A stretch of 64,000 nucleotides of DNA, from contig JAYYPW010000011.1 of assembly GCA_036128855.1 (NCBI GenBank), forward strand, positions 1 to 64,000. Direction: 5' to 3'. The translations under genes and the position numbers were made by a program. Origin of the DNA: JAYYPW01 sp036128855. GTDB taxonomy: Bacteria; Pseudomonadota; Gammaproteobacteria; Comchoanobacterales; Comchoanobacteraceae. Under the pieces are notes generated by a model. It was not told the DNA's origin, did not search any database, and saw only the letters and a list, made by a program, of their open reading frames with translations. This document shows positions 26,789-36,401 of the stretch, one piece after another. How positions within the stretch are numbered: position 1 is the first letter of the stretch; each line of letters begins with the position of its first letter.

Positions 26789-27187
26789 GGGGGCGCATTG
26801 GCTTCGACGTGATTGACGAAGCTCAAAGTGCATGCCGAGCTAGCTGGGTGAGCTCGTTAAAAACTGGCAAAACACATAACTGCAAACACAACTCGCAGAC
26901 TCAGTGCTGGCCGCAAGCGTAAGCAAGCAGCTAACACTGGATTCGACAAAGTCGCTTTAGCCGCTTAGTCCCGCTTTTAGTATGTGCCTATGCGCACTAA
27001 ATAGTGGTCATTTACATAGGATCGCCATGGGCGTCGTCGTTTGTGCGGCAAACAGGCTAAAAATAATCACAAACACCGGTTCTAGCAAAGTGCCTGCCCT
27101 GTGCTTAAACCGGTACTCTGGCAGGATAAGCATGTAGGACTGAGAGATTAGCATGAGCGGACGCGGGTTCAATCCCCGCCGCCTCCA
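26789..27187 (+). ncRNA. ssrA: Transfer-messenger RNA (tmRNA)
   Basis: About 399 bases. tmRNA with SmpB frees stalled ribosomes and tags the unfinished protein for degradation. The 5' end GGGGGCGCATTGGCTTCGAC pairs with the 3' end CGCCTCC. The T-arm GCGGGTTCAATCCCCGC and the conserved GTGCATGCCGAG are present. CCA is not encoded after the discriminator A (27187). Pseudoknot 1 spans about 26837-26867 (GAGCT/AGCTC and GCTGG/CTGGC stems). The sequence before the likely resume codon GCA (26882) is CATAACT, close to the AATAGTC of E. coli at nearly the same distance. The frame then runs 28 codons to TAG 26966-26968 and ends with DKVALAA, the usual hydrophobic degron. It starts ANTTRRLS and is unusually long and basic. 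A shorter tag starting at the later GCT (ANTGFDKVALAA) is possible but less well positioned. Confidence 0.95.
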
Positions 27188-27260
27188 TTGAATAAGCTGT
27201 ATTGCAAATATATGGAGTTCATGTAAGAATCATATAAGAATAACCTAGCCTGGATCTAAC

Positions 27261-28088
27261 ATGGAAAACTCAAAAAAATTCGAATCACTTACCCAGACAA
27301 TTTCTAAGACAGCTTTCTTTCTCTTAGCACTGGTTGTATTTCCAATCATGCAGATTTTTAAGAAGGTTCTTCTGCCTGTATTTAATCTTATTAAGGCGTT
27401 AGTTTTATCGCTGGCTTGGTTGATGCGGATTAGCTTAGAGGGGATATCGCGCAATTTAATACGGCCGTTATGGCGCTATGTTTTTAAGACACCCTGCGTA
27501 TTTTTATACAATTATCTACTAAAGCCTGTCGCGATTTTTACCTTCAAAGTTCTTAATTTGGTAGTGGTTCAACCGGTTAATTTTTTAATTAGAGGTATTG
27601 CTTGGCTAGCATTATCAGGCGTGGATGGTTTATCGTATCAAAAAAATGCAATTGTTCGCAGTGGTAGATATAAAAACACCATCAAGCCTCGTGTCGTAAC
27701 CCCTACCCTGAAGGCTTATTTTTTGTTTTCTCATTACACCATGAATTTAGCTGCGCGCTATACGTTTTTTGCTCTTGGATATATGATTTTATCTTTTATT
27801 GAGGCTGGCAGGCAACTTTCTAACCTATTGGTAGGTGGTTATAACGCGGCAGACCGAGGTTTGATTGGGGTATACAATTTCATGCGTGTAGATCTACAAA
27901 CTCATGAGTGGCGCAAGCCATTGATACAACAACAGCTGCTGTCTAGAAAACAAACAGCAAAAAACACCAAACAACCTATATCAGATGGCGACCAAAACAA
28001 ACCTCTGGTCATACAAAACGGCCGTGATGACACGTCCTCTCAGGGTAGTAAAACTAAGCCTGATCAAGTATCCTCTGGTATTTTTTAA
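27261..28088 (+). CDS. Membrane protein of unknown function downstream of tmRNA
   Basis: 275 residues. Several hydrophobic, amphipathic helices (about 15-120 and 150-190) are separated by short basic turns such as KPVAIFTFKVLNLVVVQPV, and each repeats a P.(F/W) phrase, suggesting re-entrant or membrane-surface helices. The last 50 residues are hydrophilic and Gln/Lys/Ser-rich. I recognise no family; I compared it with IcmV and found no support. Starts at ATG 27261, 73 bases after the tmRNA, and no strong ribosome binding site is seen. Confidence 0.5.
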   Translation: MENSKKFESLTQTISKTAFFLLALVVFPIMQIFKKVLLPVFNLIKALVLSLAWLMRISLEGISRNLIRPLWRYVFKTPCVFLYNYLLKPVAIFTFKVLNLVVVQPVNFLIRGIAWLALSGVDGLSYQKNAIVRSGRYKNTIKPRVVTPTLKAYFLFSHYTMNLAARYTFFALGYMILSFIEAGRQLSNLLVGGYNAADRGLIGVYNFMRVDLQTHEWRKPLIQQQLLSRKQTAKNTKQPISDGDQNKPLVIQNGRDDTSSQGSKTKPDQVSSGIF

Positions 28089-28306
28089 TTAATAGTTCGG
28101 GAAGAATTATGCAATTGAGCTCTGTCAGCTAAACTAGCCGTCAACTTTCTGTAGTTAACATCAAATACACATACAGTTTTGGTGTGAAACTTAGTCACTC
28201 TTACTAAAAATACCCATTATGTTATCGGTGATAAACCTAGACACGCTTTGTTTAGTGTACGAAAGTTTTGGGCTATATATTTAATGTCTTGTAGGGCTGA
28301 ATAAAT

Positions 28307-28885
28307 TTAGATAAGAGCAGATTTTTCGTAGCGATCAGCTAAAAACATTGCATGTTGCCATTTAGTGCACATTTTTTTTAATCCAGCATCTAGTTCCATT
28401 TGCATGAGTTCAGCAAGGGAAAACCATTTCAAATCAAGTGATTCTTCACTTACGTAGACAGTATGATCTTCAGTGATATGATGTAAGAAGCAAAAATCAT
28501 AATTGTAGTGCTCAGGTTCATCTCCGTTGGCAGGTATATAATGAATATCTAGATGAAAAATTTGGTCATGGGTTCTGGCAATATGTAATATACCCGATTC
28601 TTCTTTCGCTTCTCTCAAGGCAGTGCGCTGAATATTTAAATCGTCATTGGCTTCTAGGTGGCCACCAAGTTGAAGCCAGCGGTGCAGCTTGGAGTGTAGT
28701 GTGAGCAGCACTTTACCATTTTGTGGATTTACCAGCCATGCAGACCCAGTTATATTACCCATAATATCTGCATGGTGCGGATGGGTTTTTCGTTGTTCGA
28801 GGTGTTTTTCAACTGCGCTGATCGTGCTATGTTCGTGTGGATAATCGCGTCTGTATTGGGCAATTAAATCAGGTGAAACTATCAT
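28307..28885 (-). CDS. Nudix hydrolase
   Basis: 192 residues. The Nudix box is GGHLEANDDLNIQRTALREA followed by KEESG, where the REA.EESG helix supplies the metal-binding glutamates; an Asp takes the place of the first box Glu. The domain (about 45-175) has the usual strand before it (GSAWLVNPQNGKVLLTLH). The family hydrolyses nucleoside diphosphates linked to another group; the substrate here cannot be told. An N-terminal helical part of about 40 residues is extra. It stands alone, facing the Trm112-like gene. Confidence 0.85.
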   Translation of the reverse strand: MIVSPDLIAQYRRDYPHEHSTISAVEKHLEQRKTHPHHADIMGNITGSAWLVNPQNGKVLLTLHSKLHRWLQLGGHLEANDDLNIQRTALREAKEESGILHIARTHDQIFHLDIHYIPANGDEPEHYNYDFCFLHHITEDHTVYVSEESLDLKWFSLAELMQMELDAGLKKMCTKWQHAMFLADRYEKSALI

Positions 28886-29026
28886 ATAACTCGAGTTATC
28901 TTCTATATCTCTACTCTAGAATGCATTGTATATGAAATCAACTGATTTTTTTCATTTTAGACCTTCTACTTGTGCGTATGACATGGTTTTGATATTATTT
29001 ATAGAGAGAGGAGTAGGTTGTTTGCG

Positions 29027-29221
29027 ATGAAAAATAATAGTGTCTTACCAGTTCTCGTCTGTCCACAGACAGGTGCGTCACTTGTCTATAAGGAAGAAAA
29101 CCAAGAGCTGTGGTGTCGAGCGAGTGGTCTCGCGTATCCTATTGATCACGGTGTATATGTTATGCTGGTTGATAAAGCTAGGCCATTGTCAGCAGCTGAG
29201 CGTGAATCACTTTTAAACTAG
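29027..29221 (+). CDS. Trm112/YcaR family small protein (UPF0434)
   Basis: 64 residues from ATG 29027 (AGG at 29015-29017, 9 bases upstream); a TTG at 29018 would add three residues. It has LVCPQTGASLVY and the LWCRASGLAYPIDHGVYVML core that defines the family, whose eukaryotic and archaeal members activate methyltransferases. The usual second pair of zinc ligands is incomplete, as in many bacterial members. It lies 12 bases before hinT and is likely co-transcribed. Confidence 0.85.
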   Translation: MKNNSVLPVLVCPQTGASLVYKEENQELWCRASGLAYPIDHGVYVMLVDKARPLSAAERESLLN

Positions 29222-29233
29222 CGAATTTTAATT

Positions 29234-29578
29234 ATGTCTGAAACCCTATTTTCCAAAATTATACGCAAAGAAATACCAGCTGATATAGTATATGAAGACG
29301 ATAGTGCGCTATGTTTTCGCGATATTCATCCTGTGGCACCTATACATCTTTTATTGATACCAAAGCTAGAGATTGCGCGCTTAGCAGATTTAAAGTCTGA
29401 TGAGCATACAGAAATAATGGGTCACCTAATGAGTTTGGTACCTAAAATTGCTCAGCAGGAAGGTATTCTTGATGCGTTTAGATTAGTTGTCAATAGTGGT
29501 GCTGGTGCAGGGCAAACGGTATTTCATCTGCATTTACATATTATAGGTGGGCGAGCGCTTAATTGGCCACCTGGCTGA
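29234..29578 (+). CDS. hinT: HIT family purine nucleoside phosphoramidase (HinT)
   Basis: 114 residues, the usual length. The histidine triad is present in GQTVFHLHLHIIGG, and the N-terminal FSKIIRKEIPADIVYED and HPVAPIHLLLIPK are characteristic. HinT hydrolyses adenosine phosphoramidates and aminoacyl-AMP. The last residues (NWPPG) match the family's C-terminus. It follows the Trm112-like gene closely. Confidence 0.93.
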   Translation: MSETLFSKIIRKEIPADIVYEDDSALCFRDIHPVAPIHLLLIPKLEIARLADLKSDEHTEIMGHLMSLVPKIAQQEGILDAFRLVVNSGAGAGQTVFHLHLHIIGGRALNWPPG

Positions 29579-29739
29579 TGTTTCCTATATTACCCAGATG
29601 TTTGCCCTTATTTAGCGTATCTCTTTAGGTTGGCTGTACAAAATAATACTGCGCTAGCTAAGCGATACTGGACTTGTTTTTACGTATAGTGAGTGGGTGT
29701 ATAATTAATAGTTACCTGGCTGATATCTTAGAATATTGT

Positions 29740-30825
29740 TTAGACGATTTCTTCTCTCTGATACATACCGTAGAGTTCTAAAAAGAGATACTTCAAAATT
29801 GCAGTCGTTGGAATTGCAAAAAGGATACCAACCATTCCAAACATATTTGCTCCTATAAGTATAGATAGAAAGCTCGTAAAAACATTCAGACCGACACTAT
29901 TTCCTATTAAATGTGGTATGAGAATAACAGATTCAGTACCATGTACAACAGCAAAAACTAAAAACAGGCTTACATATGAGAGCGTAGAGCTATTCATAGC
30001 AGCTAGGTTGATTAACGATGTGATGATGCCTACAGTAGTGCCTAGATAGGGCACAAAGCTAAGCACACCAGTGACGATCCCAATAACGATCGCATGCGGT
30101 AATTCGATTAAAGAAAACCCAACACAGTAGCTTATTGTGAGGATTGTAATGAGAATTACTTGGCCACGAAGATATCCTGCAAATATGGTGTTCATCTTCA
30201 TCAGCAATTTGTTCATATCAGCTTTGTATGGGTTGGGAGTATAGCAGGTTATACCTTGCAAAATTTTTTGGTAGTTTAGTCCCAAAAATATGAATAAGAT
30301 AGGAATAAGAAATAAATCTGCAAGCCAGTATATTGGTGAAATTAGCTGTCCTGCAGTGGTGTGGGCAACCGTTAGTGTTTTAGCTAAGTCAAAAGAAGTG
30401 GGCTTGATGTAATCAGTAAAGGATTCGATAATATTTTTTTCTAGTGAGCCTATATCAGGAAAGATACTAACGTCATACTTTTGTGTGAACCTGTTAATCA
30501 GCGAGATACTTTTTTTGATATTTATTGGGAGATTTTGTAGTAAATTCTGCAAATCAAGGACCAGAGATGGTAGTAGCGTGAAAAGTAAATAAATGATAAA
30601 GGATACTTGGATAGAAAATATCAAAAATATGGCTGCAATTCTTGGTATCAATAGGTAGTTTTCTAGTGCTTCGATAGCTGGTAGTGCAATGTAAAGTAGT
30701 ATAGTTGCAATACAGACAGGGTATATAAAATGGTCTAAACCAATGAATACGGTACTCAAAAATAGAATTTCGATTGCTAATAAAGATATAAATAGCAAGA
30801 TTTTGTGATGTGACTGAGAAAGCAT
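29740..30825 (-). CDS. AI-2E/PerM family membrane protein
   Basis: 361 residues with about eight membrane segments and the family's large soluble loop (about 85-150). The conserved C-terminal part includes YLRGQVILITILTISYCVGF, GVLSFVPYLGTTVGII and GMVGILFAIPTTAILKYL. Family members export various small molecules or ions (autoinducer 2 in one E. coli case), so the substrate cannot be assigned. Monocistronic, divergent from the giant gene that follows. Confidence 0.85.
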   Translation of the reverse strand: MLSQSHHKILLFISLLAIEILFLSTVFIGLDHFIYPVCIATILLYIALPAIEALENYLLIPRIAAIFLIFSIQVSFIIYLLFTLLPSLVLDLQNLLQNLPINIKKSISLINRFTQKYDVSIFPDIGSLEKNIIESFTDYIKPTSFDLAKTLTVAHTTAGQLISPIYWLADLFLIPILFIFLGLNYQKILQGITCYTPNPYKADMNKLLMKMNTIFAGYLRGQVILITILTISYCVGFSLIELPHAIVIGIVTGVLSFVPYLGTTVGIITSLINLAAMNSSTLSYVSLFLVFAVVHGTESVILIPHLIGNSVGLNVFTSFLSILIGANMFGMVGILFAIPTTAILKYLFLELYGMYQREEIV

Positions 30826-30932
30826 AGTAATAGCGTTGAATCTTATCCTTATATTAGCACTATGGATCTGTCATGTGAAGGTATGCATTTTGATTGTGCT
30901 TTTATCCCTATTTTGCTAAAGTGACTCCAGTG

Positions 30933-33900
30933 ATGCAATTTGATTTTTTTATGCGTAATCGACCTAGAAATTATTACAATGAAGCTCTACGAGCTAGTCA
31001 AGTTTTGATGATTTGGGCCGCGTGTAGTAGTCCCGATGAATTTTTCTGCTGGTCCATAATGTTTTCTGTATGTCATATTCAGCAATTTTTACCTGCGGTA
31101 TTTTCTCGCCGTGATGAGAGTGATCTACAAACTATAGCCCCTGGTACAACTGTACTTGCTATCGAAGATGATCCATCAAGAGTACAAAATCCAACCTCTA
31201 CAGCTTTATTACAGAGGGCTAACCTCTTGAGTGTTGATCTTACAAGGCAGCCTATACAAATGTTGCAAGATGGTGCTAACTTTTTGTTATCAAATTGTAA
31301 CTATACTTATGATAATACTAAATCGGTGTATAATCTTTACGCAAAGTACAAAGAGGGTATAGAAAGACTATCTCAAGTATCTACGATAACTGATGTGGAA
31401 TCTGTGCTAGAGGATATCACGTGTGATGAAGATACGATTTCTGTGCTGCTTGATTTGCTACAGGTTTGGATTAACAACCCTCAAATAAAGTTGAGTAGCC
31501 TGCAAACATGGTCTGGGCGTTGCAACATTATTCACGCTCTTCCGTATTTACTTCGTTTTCAAGATAAAAGATCTCACATGTCGTCCAGTATGCAGATATT
31601 GTTTCGAGAAGAGAGTAAGAGCGCCTTAAAAAACCTTATTAAGCGAGAATTTATTGCGGTTTTATGCAGGAAAGATTACTGCATGTATGCTTCAGATGCT
31701 AATTTTATAGATGTGGCGACTAGGAATCAGCGCCTTCAAGCAGATCCTGAGAGTAATATGAAACGTCCGATTCCACTTTTTGACGATAGCATCCTGGATT
31801 TGATGGATATGTTTTTGGATGAGGCTTTTGTATATTTACAGCAGCATTCCCAAGCTCTTTACACTACAGCTACAGTAAATACAACAGAAGACCCAGATGC
31901 CTTCAATGCATCTTATATACAATCAATCAACGTTTTTAGAGAATTTATGAATCCTATCTTACGTTGTGTCATTGCTTTAAATGCGAAACCACCCAACCGA
32001 AACATACATGGTATAGACGGTAGTAAGATAATTATTGGTGTAGTAGAAAAAGAGTTTTTAGATTTTTTATTTGATGTCAAGCCTGATCTTTTAGGTCGAA
32101 TGATACGAAATCAGAGATTCACTGCTACAGCAGGTAGTATGGTAGCACGTATTTGCTCGAGACTATTGGTGCACGAACAGATAGTTAAAGACTTTTCTAC
32201 ATCTATTTCTAATCCACTTCTGTTTGGGATGTCACGTATAAAAGTAACTCGCCTGAACAACGCCCATAGACGGATACTTTGGTCTTCTGATTTCTATGCA
32301 AATATATTTCGTAGTTGTGCAACTGCTTTTCCTGATATGAATTTGTATGAATTGCCGAATAATCCCCAAATAGATTTGCAGAGAGCAATAATACGAGATG
32401 TATTTAAAGTGTTTTTTGTATCGTCTCACTACCCAAAAGCGTTATATACATCAGATTTAGTTCGACAATTTTCTCAATTGCAAGAAGTTCCTCTACAGGC
32501 TAAGCATGTCCAAGTTTTTGCTATGGAAGATCTTTTTCAGTTGTTTTTTCTTTGGACTAGACTTCCATCGACTCAGACTTTTATGAGCGAGCTATCACAT
32601 TCTCATTATCTTCAGTTGTTCTATGCATATCCAACTGAGATTCTCTATTGGAATTATCTCTACCAATGCGGAGATTTATCTAGTTCTGATGTATTACATA
32701 GAGATATGCTAAGACTAGTGACTGTCTGGACGAAGAATGTTTGTCGACTAGAAAGTGACGCTCCTTCTGTTCCACTTGAGCTTTTACAAATGTCTAGATA
32801 TTTTATCAGGCGCTCAAATATGCCTCGAGGATATCAAGAAAGTCAGGCTGATACGCAAAATTTCTGGAGATTATGCTTTTATTTTTCTAACACCTTGCAA
32901 CCTTTGGCAGATGATTTTCTTCTGGCTAAATATAACTGGCGTTCGCAGAATATTTCTGTACTGTTAGATCATTATTTTTCTAAAAATATTCACCTCGAAC
33001 GACGTGTATATTACCATTTATTCAAAAGATATCACGGTCATAGAGCGATTGAAGATCTTGTTGCTATGCTTGGTTCTGAAGATGATACAATTATGCGCGG
33101 TCAGTTAAGTCTACTCCAAGATATCGTTGGCCTATTTCAGAATAGGGAGCCAATATCCTTGAATGCAAGTTTTTACCCTGATGAGATTGAAGATCCTGAT
33201 CCTTATGCTATTGTGGTAGCGCAGCAGCCATTTACTAGTATTGACCCTGTAAAGTTCATTTCTTTAATGATTGTGTTTGTACAACTACAAAAAGTAAATT
33301 TACAGCGTTTTTCTCGGGTCCACAGTGATGTGATGTCAAGGTGGATAGCAAGGCATACATATTCTTATTTCCCAGAATTATCTCAGGAGGGGATAACAGA
33401 GCCTGGCATAAGGCGAGTTATACCAGATATTCTATCTGACCTTTTATCTGCGCAAGGTACAGAGTCTCTCATCATTATCCATAAACTCATGGCCAAGCGG
33501 CAAATCTTATCAATAGAAGAGTATTTGGTTTTTTGTGTTGACGAATTTTTGATGGGGTATGTACAGAAAAATAGGGTTTTTCTGCGTCATTTCTATAAGC
33601 GACATACCAAGCTTACTCAGGCTATGCTGACTATTTTTCTACAAAGAGTGGACTTATTCGCCTCAATTGGTAGAGATGGCTTGACTCAGCAGGATAAAAG
33701 GCATTTTCTCATTAATTGCTTTGAGGCATTGTTGGAAGAGGAGCATCACAAAGATGTCGAAACGTTACTGCATAAAGTTAAACTTGCTCTTCAATCATCT
33801 TCTGATCCTAGTCTTTTGTATCGGACTTACGACTGTATAGGGGTTTTAGCTAGGCTTTGGCAAAAACCTAATTTTGTTAATCGTTTTGATTTTTTGCGCT

Positions 33901-35411
33901 CAGATCCTTGTACCAAAGCAATCATGCGTGACCGTATACTCAAACTTAGTCATGAAGGTTGGGGGCTGAAAAATAATCACATAGATAAGGTGAAGTTCTT
34001 CAGTGATCATGCAGTCGAATACGTGGAAACTCTCTCTGAACTATCAAAGCCTCGTTTGATTTTAGCCTCAGCGTCACTTGCTCGCTTGGAAGGGTGTTAC
34101 GATACAAAAATGCCAGCACAGGAAGTTACTAAAATTCTTTTAGGATTTTTTGCAGCGTCACCAACAATTATTAATAAAATTTTGTCGCAACTCAAAGCTG
34201 GTTCGAATAAAACAAATAGAATTAGAGAACATTTATCAGATAAGGCTATTGAGGGTCTTTTACATTGGGTAAGGAATGATGAGAGCCTCTCTAGTCATGA
34301 AAAAAGGTCTGTTTCCCCAGATAATCTTAAGCCCGAAGATTTAGCACCTACAAAAGATTTGATAAAATATTTAGTGTCAAATATTCCTCATCATCCTGAG
34401 TCATATAGTAGTGAAGCGCAGAAAAATCCTTTTAAGCAAAAAAATGATGTGGATTTTATGCGTGAAGTAGTAGAGAAATTCCATTACTCACCGATTTTGG
34501 GTTGGAATATGTGTTTAGATATAATTACTTTGCCATATGGATCCACCGACGAAGCTAATAGAAAGTTGAATAAGTATTTTGAAACGATTAATGCTTGCGC
34601 TAAGGACAAGGATGGTAAAGGTAAGCTGTTACTCAATCTTTTTGCTAGGCTGTTAATGAGAAGCTGGATTGTGCCAGATATTGCTAAAGATTGTATTGAG
34701 TCATTATTTACAAAAACTGGGCAGGCAAAGTGGTATGCATCTTTGGCACAAATCTTGCTATCATGTGTTAGTCTGTTTTTGGCAATTTTTTCGAAGCCAT
34801 ACCGTAAAGAGCTCAGACGTAATTGTCGGCGTCTTGTTAAATCGTGTGGTTATTTCATAGTTTCACCATTGATTATGTTCGTGTCAGACCCAGTAGAATT
34901 TTTTAGGTCGACACTATATTGGATATTTTTACCGTTTAAGATTCTGTCGTATTCTATCAAGAGTGCCATTCATACTATTGGAAGGATTGTGTTGAATGTT
35001 TTCCGTGCAATGTTGGGGGTTTTTTGGCCTTCATATCGTAAGAAAATAGAGTATGCTCCCTTGAAAAAAACCCTGGAAAACCTACTTTCGTCTATTTTGG
35101 GTTTAGCAATAAGTACGGCTGTGGTTTTACATGTTGTAGGTTTTCTATCATTGACTTTTGTACACTTTAAGTATGCAGTTTGTATTGCCACAATTACTGT
35201 CACGTGTAGTTCTCTAATGAAATGGATGTGGCCAGAATCTGTTAAAGTAAGTCATTCTATCACAGATAATGAAAAGAATAGTGATCCTATCACATCGTAT
35301 GATTTGGTATCTGAAGTGCCCGCAGTTGCAATAGATCTTGAAGATAAGGAGGACGCCGCTGCGCACGTTGGCTATTCAAATGATAATTACGCACAATTCT
35401 CGCAAAGTTAG
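30933..35411 (+). CDS. Giant protein of unknown function with C-terminal membrane segments
   Basis: About 1,493 residues from ATG 30933 (the frame is open to a TTG at 30894; ATG 30951 is also possible). I recognise no domain. Most of the protein (about 60-1260) is soluble and predicted helical, with repeated bulky aromatic and Leu clusters, like an alpha solenoid. The final quarter holds three hydrophobic regions (QILLSCVSLFLAIF, YFIVSPLIMFVS and LAISTAVVLHVVGFLSLTFV), then a short acidic tail. Size, lack of family and membrane-anchored C-terminus resemble large effectors or surface proteins of intracellular Legionellales, but this is inference. No signal peptide is seen. It converges with smpB. 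Confidence 0.6.
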   Translation: MQFDFFMRNRPRNYYNEALRASQVLMIWAACSSPDEFFCWSIMFSVCHIQQFLPAVFSRRDESDLQTIAPGTTVLAIEDDPSRVQNPTSTALLQRANLLSVDLTRQPIQMLQDGANFLLSNCNYTYDNTKSVYNLYAKYKEGIERLSQVSTITDVESVLEDITCDEDTISVLLDLLQVWINNPQIKLSSLQTWSGRCNIIHALPYLLRFQDKRSHMSSSMQILFREESKSALKNLIKREFIAVLCRKDYCMYASDANFIDVATRNQRLQADPESNMKRPIPLFDDSILDLMDMFLDEAFVYLQQHSQALYTTATVNTTEDPDAFNASYIQSINVFREFMNPILRCVIALNAKPPNRNIHGIDGSKIIIGVVEKEFLDFLFDVKPDLLGRMIRNQRFTATAGSMVARICSRLLVHEQIVKDFSTSISNPLLFGMSRIKVTRLNNAHRRILWSSDFYANIFRSCATAFPDMNLYELPNNPQIDLQRAIIRDVFKVFFVSSHYPKALYTSDLVRQFSQLQEVPLQAKHVQVFAMEDLFQLFFLWTRLPSTQTFMSELSHSHYLQLFYAYPTEILYWNYLYQCGDLSSSDVLHRDMLRLVTVWTKNVCRLESDAPSVPLELLQMSRYFIRRSNMPRGYQESQADTQNFWRLCFYFSNTLQPLADDFLLAKYNWRSQNISVLLDHYFSKNIHLERRVYYHLFKRYHGHRAIEDLVAMLGSEDDTIMRGQLSLLQDIVGLFQNREPISLNASFYPDEIEDPDPYAIVVAQQPFTSIDPVKFISLMIVFVQLQKVNLQRFSRVHSDVMSRWIARHTYSYFPELSQEGITEPGIRRVIPDILSDLLSAQGTESLIIIHKLMAKRQILSIEEYLVFCVDEFLMGYVQKNRVFLRHFYKRHTKLTQAMLTIFLQRVDLFASIGRDGLTQQDKRHFLINCFEALLEEEHHKDVETLLHKVKLALQSSSDPSLLYRTYDCIGVLARLWQKPNFVNRFDFLRSDPCTKAIMRDRILKLSHEGWGLKNNHIDKVKFFSDHAVEYVETLSELSKPRLILASASLARLEGCYDTKMPAQEVTKILLGFFAASPTIINKILSQLKAGSNKTNRIREHLSDKAIEGLLHWVRNDESLSSHEKRSVSPDNLKPEDLAPTKDLIKYLVSNIPHHPESYSSEAQKNPFKQKNDVDFMREVVEKFHYSPILGWNMCLDIITLPYGSTDEANRKLNKYFETINACAKDKDGKGKLLLNLFARLLMRSWIVPDIAKDCIESLFTKTGQAKWYASLAQILLSCVSLFLAIFSKPYRKELRRNCRRLVKSCGYFIVSPLIMFVSDPVEFFRSTLYWIFLPFKILSYSIKSAIHTIGRIVLNVFRAMLGVFWPSYRKKIEYAPLKKTLENLLSSILGLAISTAVVLHVVGFLSLTFVHFKYAVCIATITVTCSSLMKWMWPESVKVSHSITDNEKNSDPITSYDLVSEVPAVAIDLEDKEDAAAHVGYSNDNYAQFSQS

Positions 35412-35418
35412 TGATAGC

Positions 35419-35889
35419 TTAATTGTCTCGGTTTTTGAGAATTTTACCTTGTTCTCTTTCCCATTCTCTTCGCTTTTCAGCCTCACGCTTGTCGTAGTTC
35501 TTTTTTCCTTTAGCAGAGGCAATTTCAATTTTTATTAGGCTATCATGCAGGTACATGCGTAGTGGGACTATAGTAAACCCTTGTCTTTTTTGTAGTCCAA
35601 TAAGCTTTTCGATCTCTTTTTTACGTAGCAAGCATTTTCGTGTCCTAGTTGGATCTTGTGTTCCAAAAGATTTAGTGTTAGGTAGGGGGCTGATATGGCA
35701 ACCAATTAACCAACACTCTTGGTTTTTGATTAAAATGTAACTTTCTTGAATTTGAACTCTATGTGCGCGAATTGCTTTAACTTCCCATCCTTGTAAAACG
35801 AGGCCTGCTTCGATTTTCTCATCAATATGGTATTCGAAGAATGCTCTTTTGTTTGTGATAATATCTTTAATATTTCGTGATTTAGACAT
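35419..35889 (-). CDS. smpB: tmRNA-binding protein SmpB
   Basis: 156 residues, standard. Characteristic parts are NKRAFFEYHIDEKIEAGLVL, GWEVKAIRAHRVQI, the ECWLIGCHISPL loop, and the basic tail KGKKNYDKREAEKRREWERE that reaches into the mRNA channel of the stalled ribosome. It works with the tmRNA encoded 8 kb away. It is divergent from ratA, as in many gammaproteobacteria. Confidence 0.96.
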   Translation of the reverse strand: MSKSRNIKDIITNKRAFFEYHIDEKIEAGLVLQGWEVKAIRAHRVQIQESYILIKNQECWLIGCHISPLPNTKSFGTQDPTRTRKCLLRKKEIEKLIGLQKRQGFTIVPLRMYLHDSLIKIEIASAKGKKNYDKREAEKRREWEREQGKILKNRDN

Positions 35890-35942
35890 ATCGTATTTCG
35901 TGTGAGGATGTTATGATGGGCTTTATTTGAGAAGACTTTGTC

Positions 35943-36401
35943 ATGACTGAGCACCATGTCTACAAAGAGGCGATTGTAACATATTCAGCAGAGAAAATGT
36001 ACTTATTAGTAAATGATTTATCAGCATATCCAGATTTTGTTGTCGGCTGTGTTGCAGGTGAAGTGCTTACTGAGTCGCAAGCAGAAATGGTAGGGCGTTT
36101 AACATTCTCGCAATACGGTTTCCACTATTCTTTTACAACTAAGAATAAACTTGAGTGTCCTACAGCTATAAGTCTTGAACTAGTGGATGGTCCTTTTACT
36201 ACCTTATCTGGTCAATGGCGCTTCATAGCATGTGGTCAGTCGGGTTGTAAAGTTTCTCTCAAATTGGATTTTACTTTTTCAAATTCTGCACTCGATATGC
36301 TATTTCGCCCTATATTCCAGCGTGTCTCACGAGAATTAGTCAACACATTTGTCCGAAGGGCGGATGCAGTTTATGGGGGAGATTCTTCAAGCTTGTTATG
36401 A
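35943..36401 (+). CDS. ratA: RatA/COQ10 family START-like protein
   Basis: 152 residues. START-like fold family: YKEAIVTYSAEKMYLLVNDLSAYPDFV at the N-terminus (shown as AEKMYLLVNDLSAYPDFV), LELVDGPFTTLSGQWRF in the middle and a C-terminal helix RELVNTFVRRADAVYG. Members are described as coenzyme Q-binding COQ10 or as the ribosome-binding toxin RatA; both labels are used for the same family. It lies in the conserved smpB-ratA-bamE neighbourhood, though the usual ratB is absent. Its stop overlaps the bamE stop by 6 bases on the other strand. Confidence 0.85.
   Translation: MTEHHVYKEAIVTYSAEKMYLLVNDLSAYPDFVVGCVAGEVLTESQAEMVGRLTFSQYGFHYSFTTKNKLECPTAISLELVDGPFTTLSGQWRFIACGQSGCKVSLKLDFTFSNSALDMLFRPIFQRVSRELVNTFVRRADAVYGGDSSSLL

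Noticed and set aside
27261..28088. IcmV identity for the membrane protein after tmRNA
   Set aside because: Length and pattern do not fit; it is far from icmW and I could find no shared motif.
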